In this document: piece by piece, positions 39,874 through 56,378 of the stretch
How the letters are laid out: every line of letters begins with the position of its first letter
Position numbering within the stretch: the first letter of the stretch is position 1
Assembly: GCA_963573385.1 (NCBI GenBank)
Contig: CAUYLG010005321.1
Location: 121,763-185,762, forward strand
Direction of reading: 5' to 3'
DNA: 64,000 nucleotides
DNA from: Cacajao melanocephalus
Taxonomy: Eukaryota > Chordata > Mammalia > Primates > Pitheciidae
Notes under the pieces: model-generated
What the model was told of the DNA's origin: nothing
Seen by the model: the letters and a program-made list of their open reading frames with translations, nothing else
Database searches by the model: none
Translations under genes and position numbers: made by a program

Positions 39874-40072
39874 TACAGCCTGGGCAACATGGCAAGACCC
39901 TATCTCTACAAAAAATAGAAAAAAAATTAGCCAGGCTTAGTGGTACATGCCTATAGTCCCAGCTACTCAGGAGGCTGAGGCAGGAGGATTGCCTGAGCCT
40001 AGGTAGTTTGAGGCTACAGCGAGCTGAGACAGTGCCATTGCACACTAGCCTGGGCTACAGAATGAGACTACA
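39874..40072 (+). mobile_element. AluJ-like, 5'-truncated
   Basis: Begins inside the left monomer ('acagcctgggcaacatggca') and runs through the A-rich linker and the right monomer ('gcctatagtcccagctactc', 'tagcctgggctacagaatga'). Confidence 0.92.
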
Positions 40073-40185
40073 AATTAGACTACAGGTCTAACGGCTACAA
40101 ATTGGGGTCTGTCGCAGTGCACACGGGGGAGAAGACACTGAGTAGGCACTTGTATCTCCTTTCATGTTAAATTTCCTCACTAGCA

Positions 40186-40348
40186 ACTTCTTTCTCTCCT
40201 CTGTTCCTTCCACCCTCCCTCCTTCCCCCTTTTCTTTCCTTCCTTCCTTCTTTTTCTCTCTTTTTTCCTCCCTCCTTCCTTCCCTCCCTCTCTCCTCCTT
40301 CCCTCCCTCCCACCCTTCCTTCATTCTTCTCATCTTTCCTTTCTTTCA
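40186..40348. repeat. Pyrimidine-rich (CCTT/CCCT)n tract
   Basis: About 160 bp of almost pure C/T with CCTT, CCCT and CTTT units. It gives rise to the artefactual 178-codon Ser/Pro/Phe frame at 40164-40700 and Arg/Glu/Lys/Gly frames on the other strand. Such tracts can form triplex DNA. Confidence 0.95.
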
Positions 40349-40425
40349 GCAACTCTCAGTGAGCATTTACAACATCCCAGACATTCTTCTAAATATTGAA
40401 GGTGCAATGATGAAGAAAAGGAAAA
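40345..40425 (-). mobile_element. L2 LINE 3' end piece
   Basis: 'cagtgagcatttacaacatc' with 'cagacattcttctaaatatt' and 'gaaggtgcaatgatgaag' follow the antisense L2 3' terminus. The L2 seems to resume at 40725. Confidence 0.7.
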
Positions 40426-40724
40426 AATGTCAAACTAGGATGTGGAGTACTATAGGAATCAAACTGAGTTTTTTCTCTCCCTGGCATAATATGACAAAAA
40501 TCTACTTCTTGTTCATGGAAATCTGGTGCAGGCTGGAGGCCCCCCTTCTGGGGTTGTACCATCTGAAAAAGGCAGCTTCCAAACAGTCATGGTGGCAGGG
40601 GAAAATTGGAATGAAGAAGACCCCTTGGCTCTTAATGGTTTGGTCCAGAAGTGACGCCAGTCACTTCCGGTCACAGTCCACATGGCCTCCCCCTGGCTGA
40701 CGGAGAGACTGGGAATACTAGGGG
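40426..40724. other. Segment inserted between L2 pieces, unclassified
   Basis: The block 'gtttggtccagaagtgacg', 'ccagtcacttccggtcacag' and 'tccacatggcctccccctgg' recalls a common old interspersed repeat that I cannot name with confidence. It separates two collinear antisense L2 pieces, so it is likely an insertion. Confidence 0.4.
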
Positions 40725-40857
40725 AGCAAGCTATCCCAAGCTATCCTTTTCATAGCCCCTGTCCTCATGGAGCTTTTAGGCTGTAGGTGGGGAAGGTGTA
40801 GATAATTAGCAAGTGAACAAATAATTGCAAACAGTGATAGGTATAGTAAAGAAAATA

Positions 40858-40990
40858 GGCTGGGCACAGTGGCTAACACCTGTAATCCCAGCACTTTGGG
40901 AGGCCGAGGTGGGTGAATCGCCTGAGGTCAGGAGTTCAAGACCAGCCTGGCCAACATGGCGAAACCCTGTCCCTAGTAAAAATACAAAAG
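40858..40990 (+). mobile_element. Alu left monomer only
   Basis: Alu sequence from its 5' end to the middle A-rich region ('gtccctagtaaaaatacaaa'), after which a GA-rich tract replaces the right monomer. No right arm and no normal poly(A) follow. Confidence 0.93.
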
Positions 40991-41000
40991 AAAGAGAGAG

Positions 41001-41037
<37 letters not shown>

Positions 41038-41066
41038 AAAAAGAAAGAAAAAGAAAGAGAGAGAGC
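40988..41066. repeat. (GA)n/(GAAA)n purine tract
   Basis: About 78 bp of pure purine expanding from the Alu middle A-rich linker. It generates the artefactual Arg/Glu/Lys-rich frame at 40825-41184. Confidence 0.95.
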
Positions 41067-41309
41067 AAATAGGCAGTGGCAGGTGATAATAGACAGAGCC
41101 CAGAAAAAAATTGGGGGCATTGTGAAAGGGATCCAGCTAAGGCGTGCCCAGAAAGTGGGAGATAATACACATGGGATGTTTTAAGCACTAACTCTGTGGT
41201 AATCTACCATGCAGCAGCATTAAACTATGACGAACAGTGTTATTTTTTTTTTTTTACAATCTGTTAATATCATACTTAAGTTTTTATTGTGGGCTTTTTG
41301 GACTTCTTT

Positions 41310-42435
41310 TTAAATAGTTTGTTAAAAACTGGAATACTTACAAAAAGAATATTTAAAATGTATGTCACAAATATAAAGTAAAACAATAATTCAAATACCT
41401 CCTAGCTTATGAGATAGACTTTACCAATCCTCATAGAGTCCCTGGATAGACCTTCACAAGCCCTCATATACCAGAAGTAAACAACATCTTGAATTTTTTT
41501 GTGTGTATTACTCCTCTGCTTGTTTTTATAGATTTACCACATATGTATGTTCCTTTAAACAGTCTCATTTTGCTTTGCACGCCTTTGAATATTTTATGAA
41601 TGAATCATACTGAAGATGTTCTGCAAATTGCTTTTCTTTATCACATCAACTATGCTCATGTGTGTAGCGTTACCTTATTTATTTTTCTTTCTTTATTTTT
41701 TTTTTTTTGAGATGAAGTCTAGCTCTGTCGCCCAGGCTGGAGTGTAGTGGTGCAATCTCGGCTTACTGCAAATTTCACCTCCCTGGATTCAAGCGATTCT
41801 CCTGTCTCAGCCTCCCAAGTAGCTGGGACTACAGGCACATGCTACCACGTCTGTCTAATTTTTGTACTTTTTTTTTTTTTTTAGTAGAGATGGACTTTCA
41901 TAATGTTGGCCAGGCTGGTCTCGAGCTCCTGACCTCAAGTGGTCCACCTGCCTCAGCCTCCTAAAGTGCTGGGATTACAGGCAAGTTTATTTTCTTATTT
42001 TTCATTTCCAGATAGTATTTCATCTTGTGAGCATACCATGATGTATTTACCTATTCTTCTCTCCATGGACATTTGGGTTGCTTGTTTCTGGGATTTTTTC
42101 TGTTATAAACATTGCTACGATGTACATTCTGGTCTATGCCTGCCAGTGAAATAGCTGGATCGTAAGTTATGCACATTTTCAAATTTTCTAGGAAATGTCA
42201 AATTATTTTCTGAAGTGTTTGTATCAAATTACACTCCCACCATTGGTTTGTGAGAGTTCCCACCATTCTACATTCTTGCCAAAATGTGTTACTATCAAGT
42301 GTTTTTTAACTTTGCCAATCTGGCGAGTGTGAAATGATATCCCTTTGGTTTTCTTTGGCGTTTTCACCATTAATAATGCTGCTGAGTTTTCTTTTCCTAG
42401 ATGGCTTAGATACCATTTGCATTTCCTCTAATGTG
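41310..42435 (-). mobile_element. Old LINE-1 (L1M) 3' part, split by an Alu
   Basis: Antisense L1M 3' UTR and end of ORF2: 'ttatgaatgaatcatactga' on the left, then 'tgatgtatttacctattctt', 'catggacatttgggttgctt', 'aacattgctacgatgtacat', 'aaattacactcccaccattg' and 'ctggcgagtgtgaaatgata'. The Alu at 41690-41982 inserted within it. All ORF2 frames are broken. Confidence 0.9.
41690..41982 (-). mobile_element. Alu nested in L1M
   Basis: Antisense Alu with T-run at 41695-41708. Its 5' end (right side) stops at 'gggattacaggc', about 20 nt short of full length. 'tttatttttctt' on the left and 'tttattttctt' on the right look like the target duplication. Confidence 0.95.
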
Positions 42436-46850
<4,415 letters not shown>

Positions 46851-47214
46851 TTTTAAAAATCCCAAATTTAGAAAATACTCTCATGACATCTTTATTTTTC
46901 CAATGCTGCTCCCGCGACTGTTTCTTTTTAGCACTCATATCAGATTGATGGTTCATACGGAGCTTGTAGTTCACTCACTGCCACTGCCCACAGCCATTCC
47001 ATCTGATCTGCTATCAAACATCACCTTCTCCATCGTTCTCATACACAAATTACTTTTAAAACTAAATTCTCACTGTACATTTATGTCTGTTCTATCTTAT
47101 TTGATTTGATTCCAATCTTGGACCTATTCCTGTTGGTAACTGTGTAAATTTGATTCGTAAAATGTATTAGTCCTTTTTCCTGGCCTTGAGTCATATACAA
47201 TCTTTATTAATGCG
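46851..47214. other. Unique sequence
   Basis: Nothing recognised beyond the LINE-1 boundary. Confidence 0.4.
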
Positions 47215-47460
47215 GACTTTAATTTAAATGGAAACTCAAATTCAAATGTGGCTCTGCCACAGTATTACTTGGTATAACTTTCTTATCTTTACTGAGATTA
47301 ATCATCTCATTAATAGAAAAGCAATAATATCTATCTTGTAGGGCTGTTGTTCATTATTTTCAAAAAACGTTGGAGCATAGAGAGAATTAATTAAGATAAC
47401 ATGTGAAAATGCCTTCACAATAGCCACTCTGTAGTGCAATGGAAGTGTAGTTTTAAGCAT
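47215..47460 (+). mobile_element. MIR SINE, diverged
   Basis: Sense MIR order: 'caaatgtggctctgccacag', 'attacttggtataactttct', 'atatctatcttgtagggctg', 'gagaattaattaagataaca' and 'tgtgaaaatgccttcacaat'. Confidence 0.7.
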
Positions 47461-47752
47461 CCAATGAGCTTTCCTTTTGTGTTTTACTAAGCGCCAGACC
47501 TTTGCCCTGGCTCACCTCGGCATCCATCTGCCTAAAGTGACATTGGGATTTGTTACAGCTGAAAGGCAGAGAGAAAAGGCAATCAAAATAAGATTATGCA
47601 GCAAGAGAGTCATTTTCCCAAACCGACTATCACACTGAGAAAATGATTTGTTCTTCCACATTGCTTTTTTCTCCTTCTACAGTTTATGGGAAGACTCAAT
47701 ACACAGCATTCTCCTATAATGTAAGAGAGAGCGAGCTGGTCCACCATTAGGG

Positions 47753-47776
47753 CTTACCTGCAATTAGGAAAGAAAT
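47753..47776 (-). promoter_or_regulatory. Recursive-splice-like site (acceptor joined to donor)
   Basis: On the minus strand a polypyrimidine stretch (TTTCTTTCCTAATTG) leads into CAG and then directly GTAAG, an acceptor with zero-length exon and a consensus donor. This is the arrangement of recursive splice sites in long vertebrate introns. Single motifs of this sort also arise by chance, and nothing here shows transcription. Confidence 0.25.
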
Positions 47777-48254
47777 TATAGCATAAAGTTCAAACAAACA
47801 ACAAACAAACAAAAAGCCTGGCTTCTTTCCAGTCCTAGGGTCTATGGGAAGAAGTGAAAACATAAAACAATCAGATAGCCAGATACACGTTTCTCGATTT
47901 CCTCGCTTTGCACTTTGGCCCAGAAGGGAGAAGATAGTTTAGATAAGAGACAGGAGACCGCCTTGTCATGAAGTCTTTCCCTTCTGCTTGTCTGGATGTT
48001 GAGAGAAGACTGACTTACAAACTCTACTACACTCATGTGGAACAAAGAAAGAGGAAGCCTAGATGGCCCTGTGCCAGCAGGGACACCACCAGAGAGAAGC
48101 CAGCTCGGACATCACTTCAGCTTCATGTTTCAACTCCTAGTGTCAGTCCAGAGAAATCAGAAGTCACTCCTCAGAGGAATTGACACTATCCTGCCATCCA
48201 TTCTCTCTATACTCAGAGATAACTTAGGTTTCAAAATTGGAAGAACATTTCCTT

Positions 48255-48283
48255 TAAATGGGACTACTTATTAGTCCCATTTA
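48255..48283. repeat. Perfect palindrome, 12-bp arms, 5-nt loop
   Basis: TAAATGGGACTA (48255-48266) and TAGTCCCATTTA (48272-48283) are exact reverse complements, with loop CTTAT. It is not part of any repeat I recognise. Confidence 0.95.
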
Positions 48284-48728
48284 CATAATAGAGTAAATTC
48301 AAACAGAATTGGATTCGTAGTTAAGTTTTTTCCTACTTATCAGCAGATAGAGATTCATAAAGAGAATAGCTACACATAAGATAAACTTTTTCTCTTTGCA
48401 CAACCAGGAGATGTACTATAAGATGGATTTTTTTTTTATCTTTCTTCAGTAGAAATTTAGTAAATGTTAATTTCTCATCTTTCAATTTTTCCTCTGTCGG
48501 CAAATTAAGAAAAAATTGTTTCATAGCCCCAGTCTAAATAGAAAATGCTACATTTTTATTGAGGATGGATGACAGGCTTGCCTTGATAATTTCCACTTTT
48601 ACCTTTGTATTTTCAATTTATTTCTTTTTTATTTTGCTGTTTGAAGCTAGAAACCCAACTCAAATCGGCTTAAACAAACAGAAACAAAAAGGCTAATTTT
48701 AAAATCTGTATAACTGAACATTCTAGGG

Positions 48729-48749
48729 AATTTTCTTTTTCAGGTACGT
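48729..48749 (+). promoter_or_regulatory. Recursive-splice-like site (acceptor joined to donor)
   Basis: AATTTTCTTTTTCAG ends at 48743, a strong acceptor-like motif, and is followed immediately by GTACGT, a weaker donor. Same caveat as the minus-strand site at 47757. Confidence 0.2.
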
Positions 48750-49896
48750 GAGAACTTGGTGTTTATTCATTTAGTCTTTCAGCTTTATTTTACACATATG
48801 GGCCTCAAGCCCAGACTGGCTGCCTCCACGTGGTGCCCCTTAGCAGTTCCAGGTTAACATTCCACCAGTGTCAAGGGCAGTGCGAAAAGAATGCTTTGGT
48901 ACCAGCAATTTGGAAAAAAAGTCCCAGAACTGTTCAGTTGGCATGTTTCTTGCCTACCCTTAAGACAGTTATTCTAGTCAGTGGATGGAAACGCCTGCAT
49001 GGTCAGGCCAGAGTCAGGCACCCACCTGTAGAGCCAGGGAGTCAAGTCAGCTTCATCTGAACCACATGGATGAAAGGTGGGAGGAAACACTTCCCCATGG
49101 AAATCAGGGTGCTGCCATTAGAAGAGGGGGCTGGGTGCTGGGCAGGAAACCACGTACACTCTGTCCACCATATGCTTTCACCAGTAGTCTTCTGTTCAAA
49201 ACTCACTGTCTGTGATTCCCAAAGGTTCCCCTTGGAAGGTTACTCTACTTAGGTTCACCTCAGACTGTTCCCCACAGAAGTTTCTCCGCAAAGATTTCAT
49301 GATTGCAGCTCCTATTTCTTTCAGTAGCATGTAGTGTCATTTGTGAGGCCTGAAGCCTTGGGTTTCCACATTCTTAACTGGGGAATCAAAAGGTCCCCTC
49401 CCCAACTGAATATTCCACCATGCGAGTGGTGAAATCTCTTATTTCGCCACTCTAGATATTATCCAATTATCTAGATTATCTACAGATAATCTCAAGGATA
49501 ATCTCTACCATTATTGCATTCTGTCCCCTTTGTCTTTTAAATGCATGGTTGTGTGAATTTCTATTCCAATGTTTTGTCTGAAATGTGACTGGAGATTGCT
49601 GAAATTGTTGGAGCCCAGACTTTGGCCGCTCAGCTCAGCCCCAGAAGCTGGCTTGGCTTCCTGCAGCACCAGTTCCTCCCAAGAGATTCACATGGGTGGT
49701 CCTGAGTGCAGGAAAGTTGACCTTATACTCGAGTTTGCTGGGGAAAGCCCAGTTTACACCTGCTTTTGTGGCATAATTAGTACACCTCTCCAGAGTGTCT
49801 TGGTTTGGATAATAAATTATACGATCACTGTAGCTACAGGGCCAATGATTAACTGTTGTGTTTTGCAGCCTTGGTTCAACAAGTCCTGAAAAATGA

Positions 49897-50220
49897 CAGA
49901 ATGAGTTTTCTTTATTTTTATTTTTTTGAGATGGAGTCTCACTCTATCACCAGGCTGGAGTGCAATGGTACAACCTTGGCTCAATGCAACTCCACCTCCC
50001 AGGTTCAAGTGATTCTCCTGCCTCAGCCTCCTCAGTAGCTGGGACTACAGGTGCATGCCACCATGCCCAGCTAATTTTTGTATTTTTAGTAGAGATGGGG
50101 TTTCACCATGTTGGCCAAGATGGTCTCGATCTCTTGACCTTGTGATCTGCCTGCCTTGGCTTCCCAAAGTGCTGGGATTACAGGTGTGAACCACCGCACC
50201 CGGCCCAGAATGAGTTTTCT
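49897..50220 (-). mobile_element. Alu with perfect target-site duplication
   Basis: The antisense Alu body (49912-50205) lies between exact copies of CAGAATGAGTTTTCT (49897-49911 and 50206-50220). It inserted at the left end of a locally duplicated block. Confidence 0.98.
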
Positions 50221-50346
50221 AAGAGTTGTCCTAACAGCCCAGTTCCCCCATCACCAGGATACTTGTCTCTTGCTTGTTTTGTGGAAAGAGAGCTTTGTCT
50301 CTGTTTCTCATGTGACATATGAATATAGAAGATACGACTTTTCTTT
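50209..50346 (+). repeat. Local direct duplication, copy 1
   Basis: This 138-bp block matches 51651-51788 at about 127 of 138 positions without gaps (about 92%). The match extends a little left of the Alu (from 49892). Only this copy carries the Alu insertion. Confidence 0.95.
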
Positions 50347-51650
50347 CTTTCTCCTTTTTAAAATAGGTAATCTATGAAAGGATAGGAGAGATTTGAGGCC
50401 TTCCATACACGTATGATTATTTTTCTGAGTTTCTCATACTTTTTTCTTTCTTTTCATATAGATCCATCTTTCATTCTATTTTTATTCATATTTATGCTTC
50501 TTTTTAATATTACTGTTTCAATTCATTTTGCATGAAACAAATACCATTTATTCTAGTTCTATTGCTTTTCTTACAATTCCAAGAATATTTTTGGTTACCT
50601 TAAAGCAATATTCATTCTTTTAGCGGAGAGTTCCTCTGGGATATATAGTACCATAACTCAACTGTTTTCTGCTCCCAAGCTCTCCAGCCCACATCTCTGG
50701 ATCTAGCTTTATCTAAAATTAATGGAGTCAGTTTTGCAAAGCCATCTTTCAAGAATGATGCACCCCATTTTTCTCTCTATTTTCGGTTGTACTTTATAGC
50801 ATTTGTAGTTTGCGACACACAATTCAGTGCTTGTTCACTGCTGAGTTTCTTTCTCTGTTTTGTGTTTGTTAGTATTCTTTCTTCCTCTAGATTTTTTAGC
50901 ATTTTTGGCAGGAGCTGCATTTTCTGCTTTTGTGTGTGTCCACATTAGTTAGCAGTGCTGGACACATAACCATAACCTCCATGGTTAGTTTCTCTAAATT
51001 CATAAGTGCAACATGAACATTTTTTTCCCTTAAGTGAAAAGTCTCCAGATCCTCATTCTTTCGTTGCTAGTCCTTCTGCTTTCACAGTACAACATCATCT
51101 TCCTTTAGTCTCATTTCCGATATCTCCTGTTGGTTGGTACTTATTGCAGCCCTTTGAAAATTTTATCAGATTTTTCTGGTAAAAATCTCACACCAACTCC
51201 CTTCTAAGCTTCAAGTTTTTAACTTAGTCGGCTTAACTAACTCTCGGTCTAGTTAACTAACTGTAGTCAATATGGGACATTTGGCTATTGATTATTAGCC
51301 CATTTCTTGCACAAATGTTTATATCTTTTTAGATTTTTAAAATTTCATATAAATAGTACATTATGTGTGTTCTCATTTCTACTGTCCGATGAGTTCTCTG
51401 TGCAGCCCTGCTATGGTGATTAGCTTGTATCAGCCAAAATGTTTTGTTTCTAATGCAATTTTCTTGGATTCTCCATGAATTGATGGGTGATTCACAGCTG
51501 GATAATAATGGTTCATTGGTAGACTCATTTTATGTTATGGTGTCTCCCTCCACCTTTGCTTCAGATGGCCTGCAACCTATTCATAGGATTCCTGGAGCCC
51601 TGAATATTTGGCTATGTTACTTCCTCCCACATACATTGTTACCCAATGAC
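50347..51650. other. Unique spacer between duplicated blocks
   Basis: AT-rich sequence. A sense L2 3'-end-like piece ('ggcaggagctgcattttctg', 'agcagtgctggacacataac', about 50885-50990) is likely. No gene recognised. Confidence 0.4.
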
Positions 51651-51788
51651 AATGAGTTTTCCAACAGTTGTCCTAACAGCCCAGTTCTGCCATCACCAAG
51701 ATACTTGTCTCTTGCTTGTTTTGTGGGGAGAGAGCTTTGTCTCTATTTCTCACGTGACACATGAATACAGAAGATACGACTTTCTTTT
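51651..51788 (+). repeat. Local direct duplication, copy 2
   Basis: Partner of 50209-50346. It lacks the Alu and a 3-bp stretch at the left end, where 'aatgacaatgag' stands against 'aatgacagaatgag'. The 106-codon frame at 51444-51764 crosses its boundary and is a chance frame. Confidence 0.95.
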
Positions 51789-52717
51789 CAGGGATGACAG
51801 GGCATCCCGGGGATAGTAAAAGCAGAGAGGAAATATTAGCATTAAGAGGTAATATTATTATTTACGCAGTGTTATCATTTGAAGGTGCATAAGATTGACA
51901 CAGTAATCTCAAAAGGTTTAAAAGCACAATGACAGAACCTGTAATGTTTATTAACAGGCAAAGATAAATGATAATTTAGTGGTTGAAATGCTGGGGCCGA
52001 ACACAATCAATTTGGATTAGATGCACATTACCAAATTGAATACCTTTTATTTCTGCATAATGTTGGATCATGAATCAGAATTTTATTTATAACACTTGAC
52101 TACAGAGGCAGTTGAAATTCTGAGTTCACCCTAAATTACTTATTAATGAAAAAAGTACAACACATTTTCATATTTCAAAACACACTAGGTTACTTAAAGG
52201 TAACTATTTAATCATAGTTTAAAGAAATTTGGACAGCCAATGAATTTAATTTCATGTGGGGATAATGTTTTGCAATGTCAGAAGGAGAGCTTTCTTACAT
52301 CACACTAGAACTATGACAATTCACTTTTTATGTGTGGATAAAGGGTGACACAACAAACAGTACTTGCTTGGCAAAAAGGAAATTATAGAATACACATGAT
52401 AGTAAAAGATGGTTGGTATTAATTTTGACTAACTTCCAGAGAAAAGGTTTTGAAATATTCAATGATAATATTTGGCCTAATCCAGAAAGCAATAAAACTT
52501 TCCTGGGGCCTCCCAGGAGGGAAGTTGCCAGTGGGGACTTGGAGATTTGAGGGATATTCATGAATGTATTTAGAGAGGGAGAGTTATATCAACTGTGAAC
52601 TATCAGTTCAGAAAGACCAGCCCATGGAGCAGATGTGTCTGATCTACAGGGGAACTGAATGCCTTGAATTAAGTATATTTTCTGCTAAACCAAATATTTT
52701 AAAATTTTTCTGTTGAA
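51789..52717. other. Unique sequence
   Basis: No gene or repeat family recognised. Confidence 0.4.
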
Positions 52718-53020
52718 AGTAATTTTTTTTTTTTGAGACAGAGTTTCACTCTGTAGCCCAGGCTGGAGGGCAGTGGCATGATTTTGGCTCACCTCAACCA
52801 CTGCCTCCCAGGTTCAAGCAGTTCTCCTTCCTCAACCTCTTGAGTAGCTGAGATTACAGGGACTTGCCACCTTGTCCAGCTAATTTTTTGTATTTTTAGT
52901 AGAGATGAGGTTTTATCACATTGGCCAGGATGGTCTCGAACTCCTGACCCCAAGTGATCTGCCCTCGGCCTCCCAAAGTGCTGGGATTGCAGGAGTGAGT
53001 CACCGTGCCCAGCCAGTAAT
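52718..53020 (-). mobile_element. Alu
   Basis: Antisense Alu (about 52723-53014) with T-run at 52723-52734. AGTAAT occurs on both sides (52718-52723 and 53015-53020), the left copy merging with the T-run. Confidence 0.95.
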
Positions 53021-53319
53021 ATTTAAGTCATTCTGCCATATGTTACTCTACTACTTTCACTTAATACATCCTACTGCTATCCAAAATGATCCATTAATAC
53101 TGAAATACTATTTAAAGCAAATATACATGGCACATCACACAATTACTCATCACCACTATCCCCTCTCCATTAAAATCATTGAAAGCATCGGCACAAGATG
53201 AATTTCAAAGCACAGCTCACAGGGATTGAAGTGATTTATAGAAACGTATTTTTAAAGGAACATCTTAGAGAGACTAGAAAATATTAAGCTTGTCTGTTAA
53301 ATAAACTCCACACAAATAC
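53021..53319. other. Unique sequence
   Basis: Nothing recognised. Confidence 0.4.
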
Positions 53320-53651
<332 letters not shown>

Positions 53652-55143
53652 TAGGACACATTACATTAAAAAGAAGTGTGTGCATCATATAATAGGTTGG
53701 GGCATTGTAAAGCATTTACATTCATATTAAAATTGATTTTCTCATAATGACTGGGCTACTATTTTTCTTTTAAAACATATTAATTTTTATAATATGAAAT
53801 TTCAGTTAGGTAGGAAGTAGCTCTAATAATAAATATTTCCATCTTAGCCTCTTCTATGCTTTCTATCCAATTTATTTTATTGAAGATTTTCTTCTTTGGT
53901 TTAATCACTTCTTTCTTGATCCCAGAATTTACCACATTAATGTCTTAGAGATTCTTTAGTGTCAAAGAATTGTTTTCATTTACTCATTTTTTTACAAGCA
54001 AGACCCATAATGTCCAGCCTACCTGTGTTGTAGCAATTCTTAACGTTTCACTATGGAATGACTAGCATTTGGATTGGCCTATTGGTCATTTTCTTTCTTC
54101 CACTTATCTTGGCCCTTCATTAACCCCTTCTTTTTCTTTCTATTGCTCCCTACTCCCTCAACTCAAAGAATTACTGTTTTATTTTTACCCCAAACTTTCT
54201 CATGTTAAAAGAATCCCATATGACCCTGCTACTCGCCAGATCCAATTATATTTCAAAAACATTTAAGGTCTCTTTGTTTCTTCATATCTCTCAAACTTTG
54301 TACGTTATGATTTATTTGAGGCATTCAATTCCTCTCATCTTTTTTTTTATAATATTCATGCGTCTCCCATATCAGTTTCTTTTTAATTCTCTTATACACA
54401 TGTAGTGTCTTTATAAGATACTATACCTAAACACCATGGGGAAAGACAAAGCATAAAATGTCTTGCTAATTATGAAAAAAAGAAGTGAACAGGGTGATGG
54501 AAGTGAGAGCAGGGAATTTTAGAGTTTACAGTAAAAAAAATACCTAAAACATTTGTGGCACTAATGATTATTCTCATAAGACTTTTAAAAGGCTTGGAAA
54601 GGTAAATGAGTTTAATTAATGTCATACAACGAGCAAATGGCAACATACGGACATAAAATGAAAATTTCCTAATTTGACAGTGATTGTCTTCCCTTTAGAC
54701 TGCACCATCTTTTTCTGTGGACAAGGAGATTCCAAGTCTCCTGGCTTCTGGTTCTTTGTAGCACACTTTAGCTCACTGGCACATATTGTCAAAGGTGGTA
54801 TAACAGGCTGAAGGTAGGGTATCAGACAGTTATCATGCTTCAAACAACTCTGCATTTAACACAAAATTCTGGGATTATTCTAATAGCATTCTTGTATTCT
54901 TCTAGGGGATGAAATTATAGCATGATCCTGATAAAACTCCCTCCATATATCTGGTTTTAAATGAGAATGACATTAGAAGTCTAAGGGGGTTTATAATTAA
55001 GATGACTGTGGTAGGGAATTTAAGCAAAATGAATACAAATATTGCTTTAAAAATGAAAGGAGACTCAACCTCGATGATAAGAAAACATAAAAATTAAAAC
55101 AACACTGATCTCCTGCTTTGGATGTTTTAAAAATTCAAAATGT
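53652..55143. other. Unique AT-rich sequence
   Basis: No gene or repeat family recognised. Confidence 0.4.
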
Positions 55144-56031
<888 letters not shown>

Positions 56032-56378
56032 TACAGTCGGGTGTCACTTAACAGCAAGGATACAGGCTAAAAACTGCATCGTTAGGTGATTTTATCATTG
56101 TGTGAACATCACAGAGGCACTTACCCAAACCTGGATGGTAGAGGCTACTCCACACCTAGGCTCTCTGAGACAGCCTATTGCTCCTAGGCTGTTAGCCTAT
56201 ATAGCATGACACTGTGCTGAATACTGTAGGCAGTTGTAACACAATGGTAAGTATGTGTGTATTGAAACATATCTAAACACAGAAAAGATACAGTAAAAAT
56301 ATATTATAATCTTATGGGATCACCGTAGTATATGCAGTCAGTCACTGACCAAAACATCAGATGTGACACATGACTTCA
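56032..56378 (-). mobile_element. MER44-like MITE (Tigger7-type, Tc1/mariner)
   Basis: The element at 56034-56376 (343 bp) has related ends: CAGTCGGGTGTCACTTAAC at the left and, reading inward on the other strand, a diverged 'aagtcatgtgtcacatctga' at the right. Internal blocks 'ctgcatcgttaggtgatttt', 'gcctattgctcctaggctgt', 'acactgtgctgaatactgta' and 'cttatgggatcaccgtagta' are characteristic of the family. TA (56032-56033) and CA (56377-56378, probably a mutated TA) fit the TA target duplication. Without a transposase it depended on a Tigger enzyme. Confidence 0.82.

Larger units (their letters stand above)
40725..41180 (-). mobile_element. L2 LINE fragment split by a truncated Alu
   Basis: 'cccctgtcctcatggagctt' and 'aattagcaagtgaacaaata' (40755-40857), then 'cagtggcaggtgataataga' and 'agcccagaaaaaaattgggg' (41070-41130), are antisense L2 in order. 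The partial Alu plus GA-rich tract at 40858-41066 lies between them. Confidence 0.65.
47461..49891. other. Repeat-poor unique sequence with splice-like and palindromic signals
   Basis: No interspersed repeat or known protein is recognised over 2.4 kb. Three short signals stand out: a juxtaposed acceptor/donor on the minus strand at 47757/47758, a similar one on the plus strand at 48743/48744, and a perfect palindrome at 48255-48283. Frames of 60-106 codons (for example 49569-49889) are not supported by anything else. Confidence 0.4.

Noticed and set aside
40164..40700. 178-codon open frame on the plus strand
   Set aside because: Most of its first part is a translated pyrimidine microsatellite (Ser/Pro/Phe/Leu), and the rest crosses L2 and an unclassified repeat.
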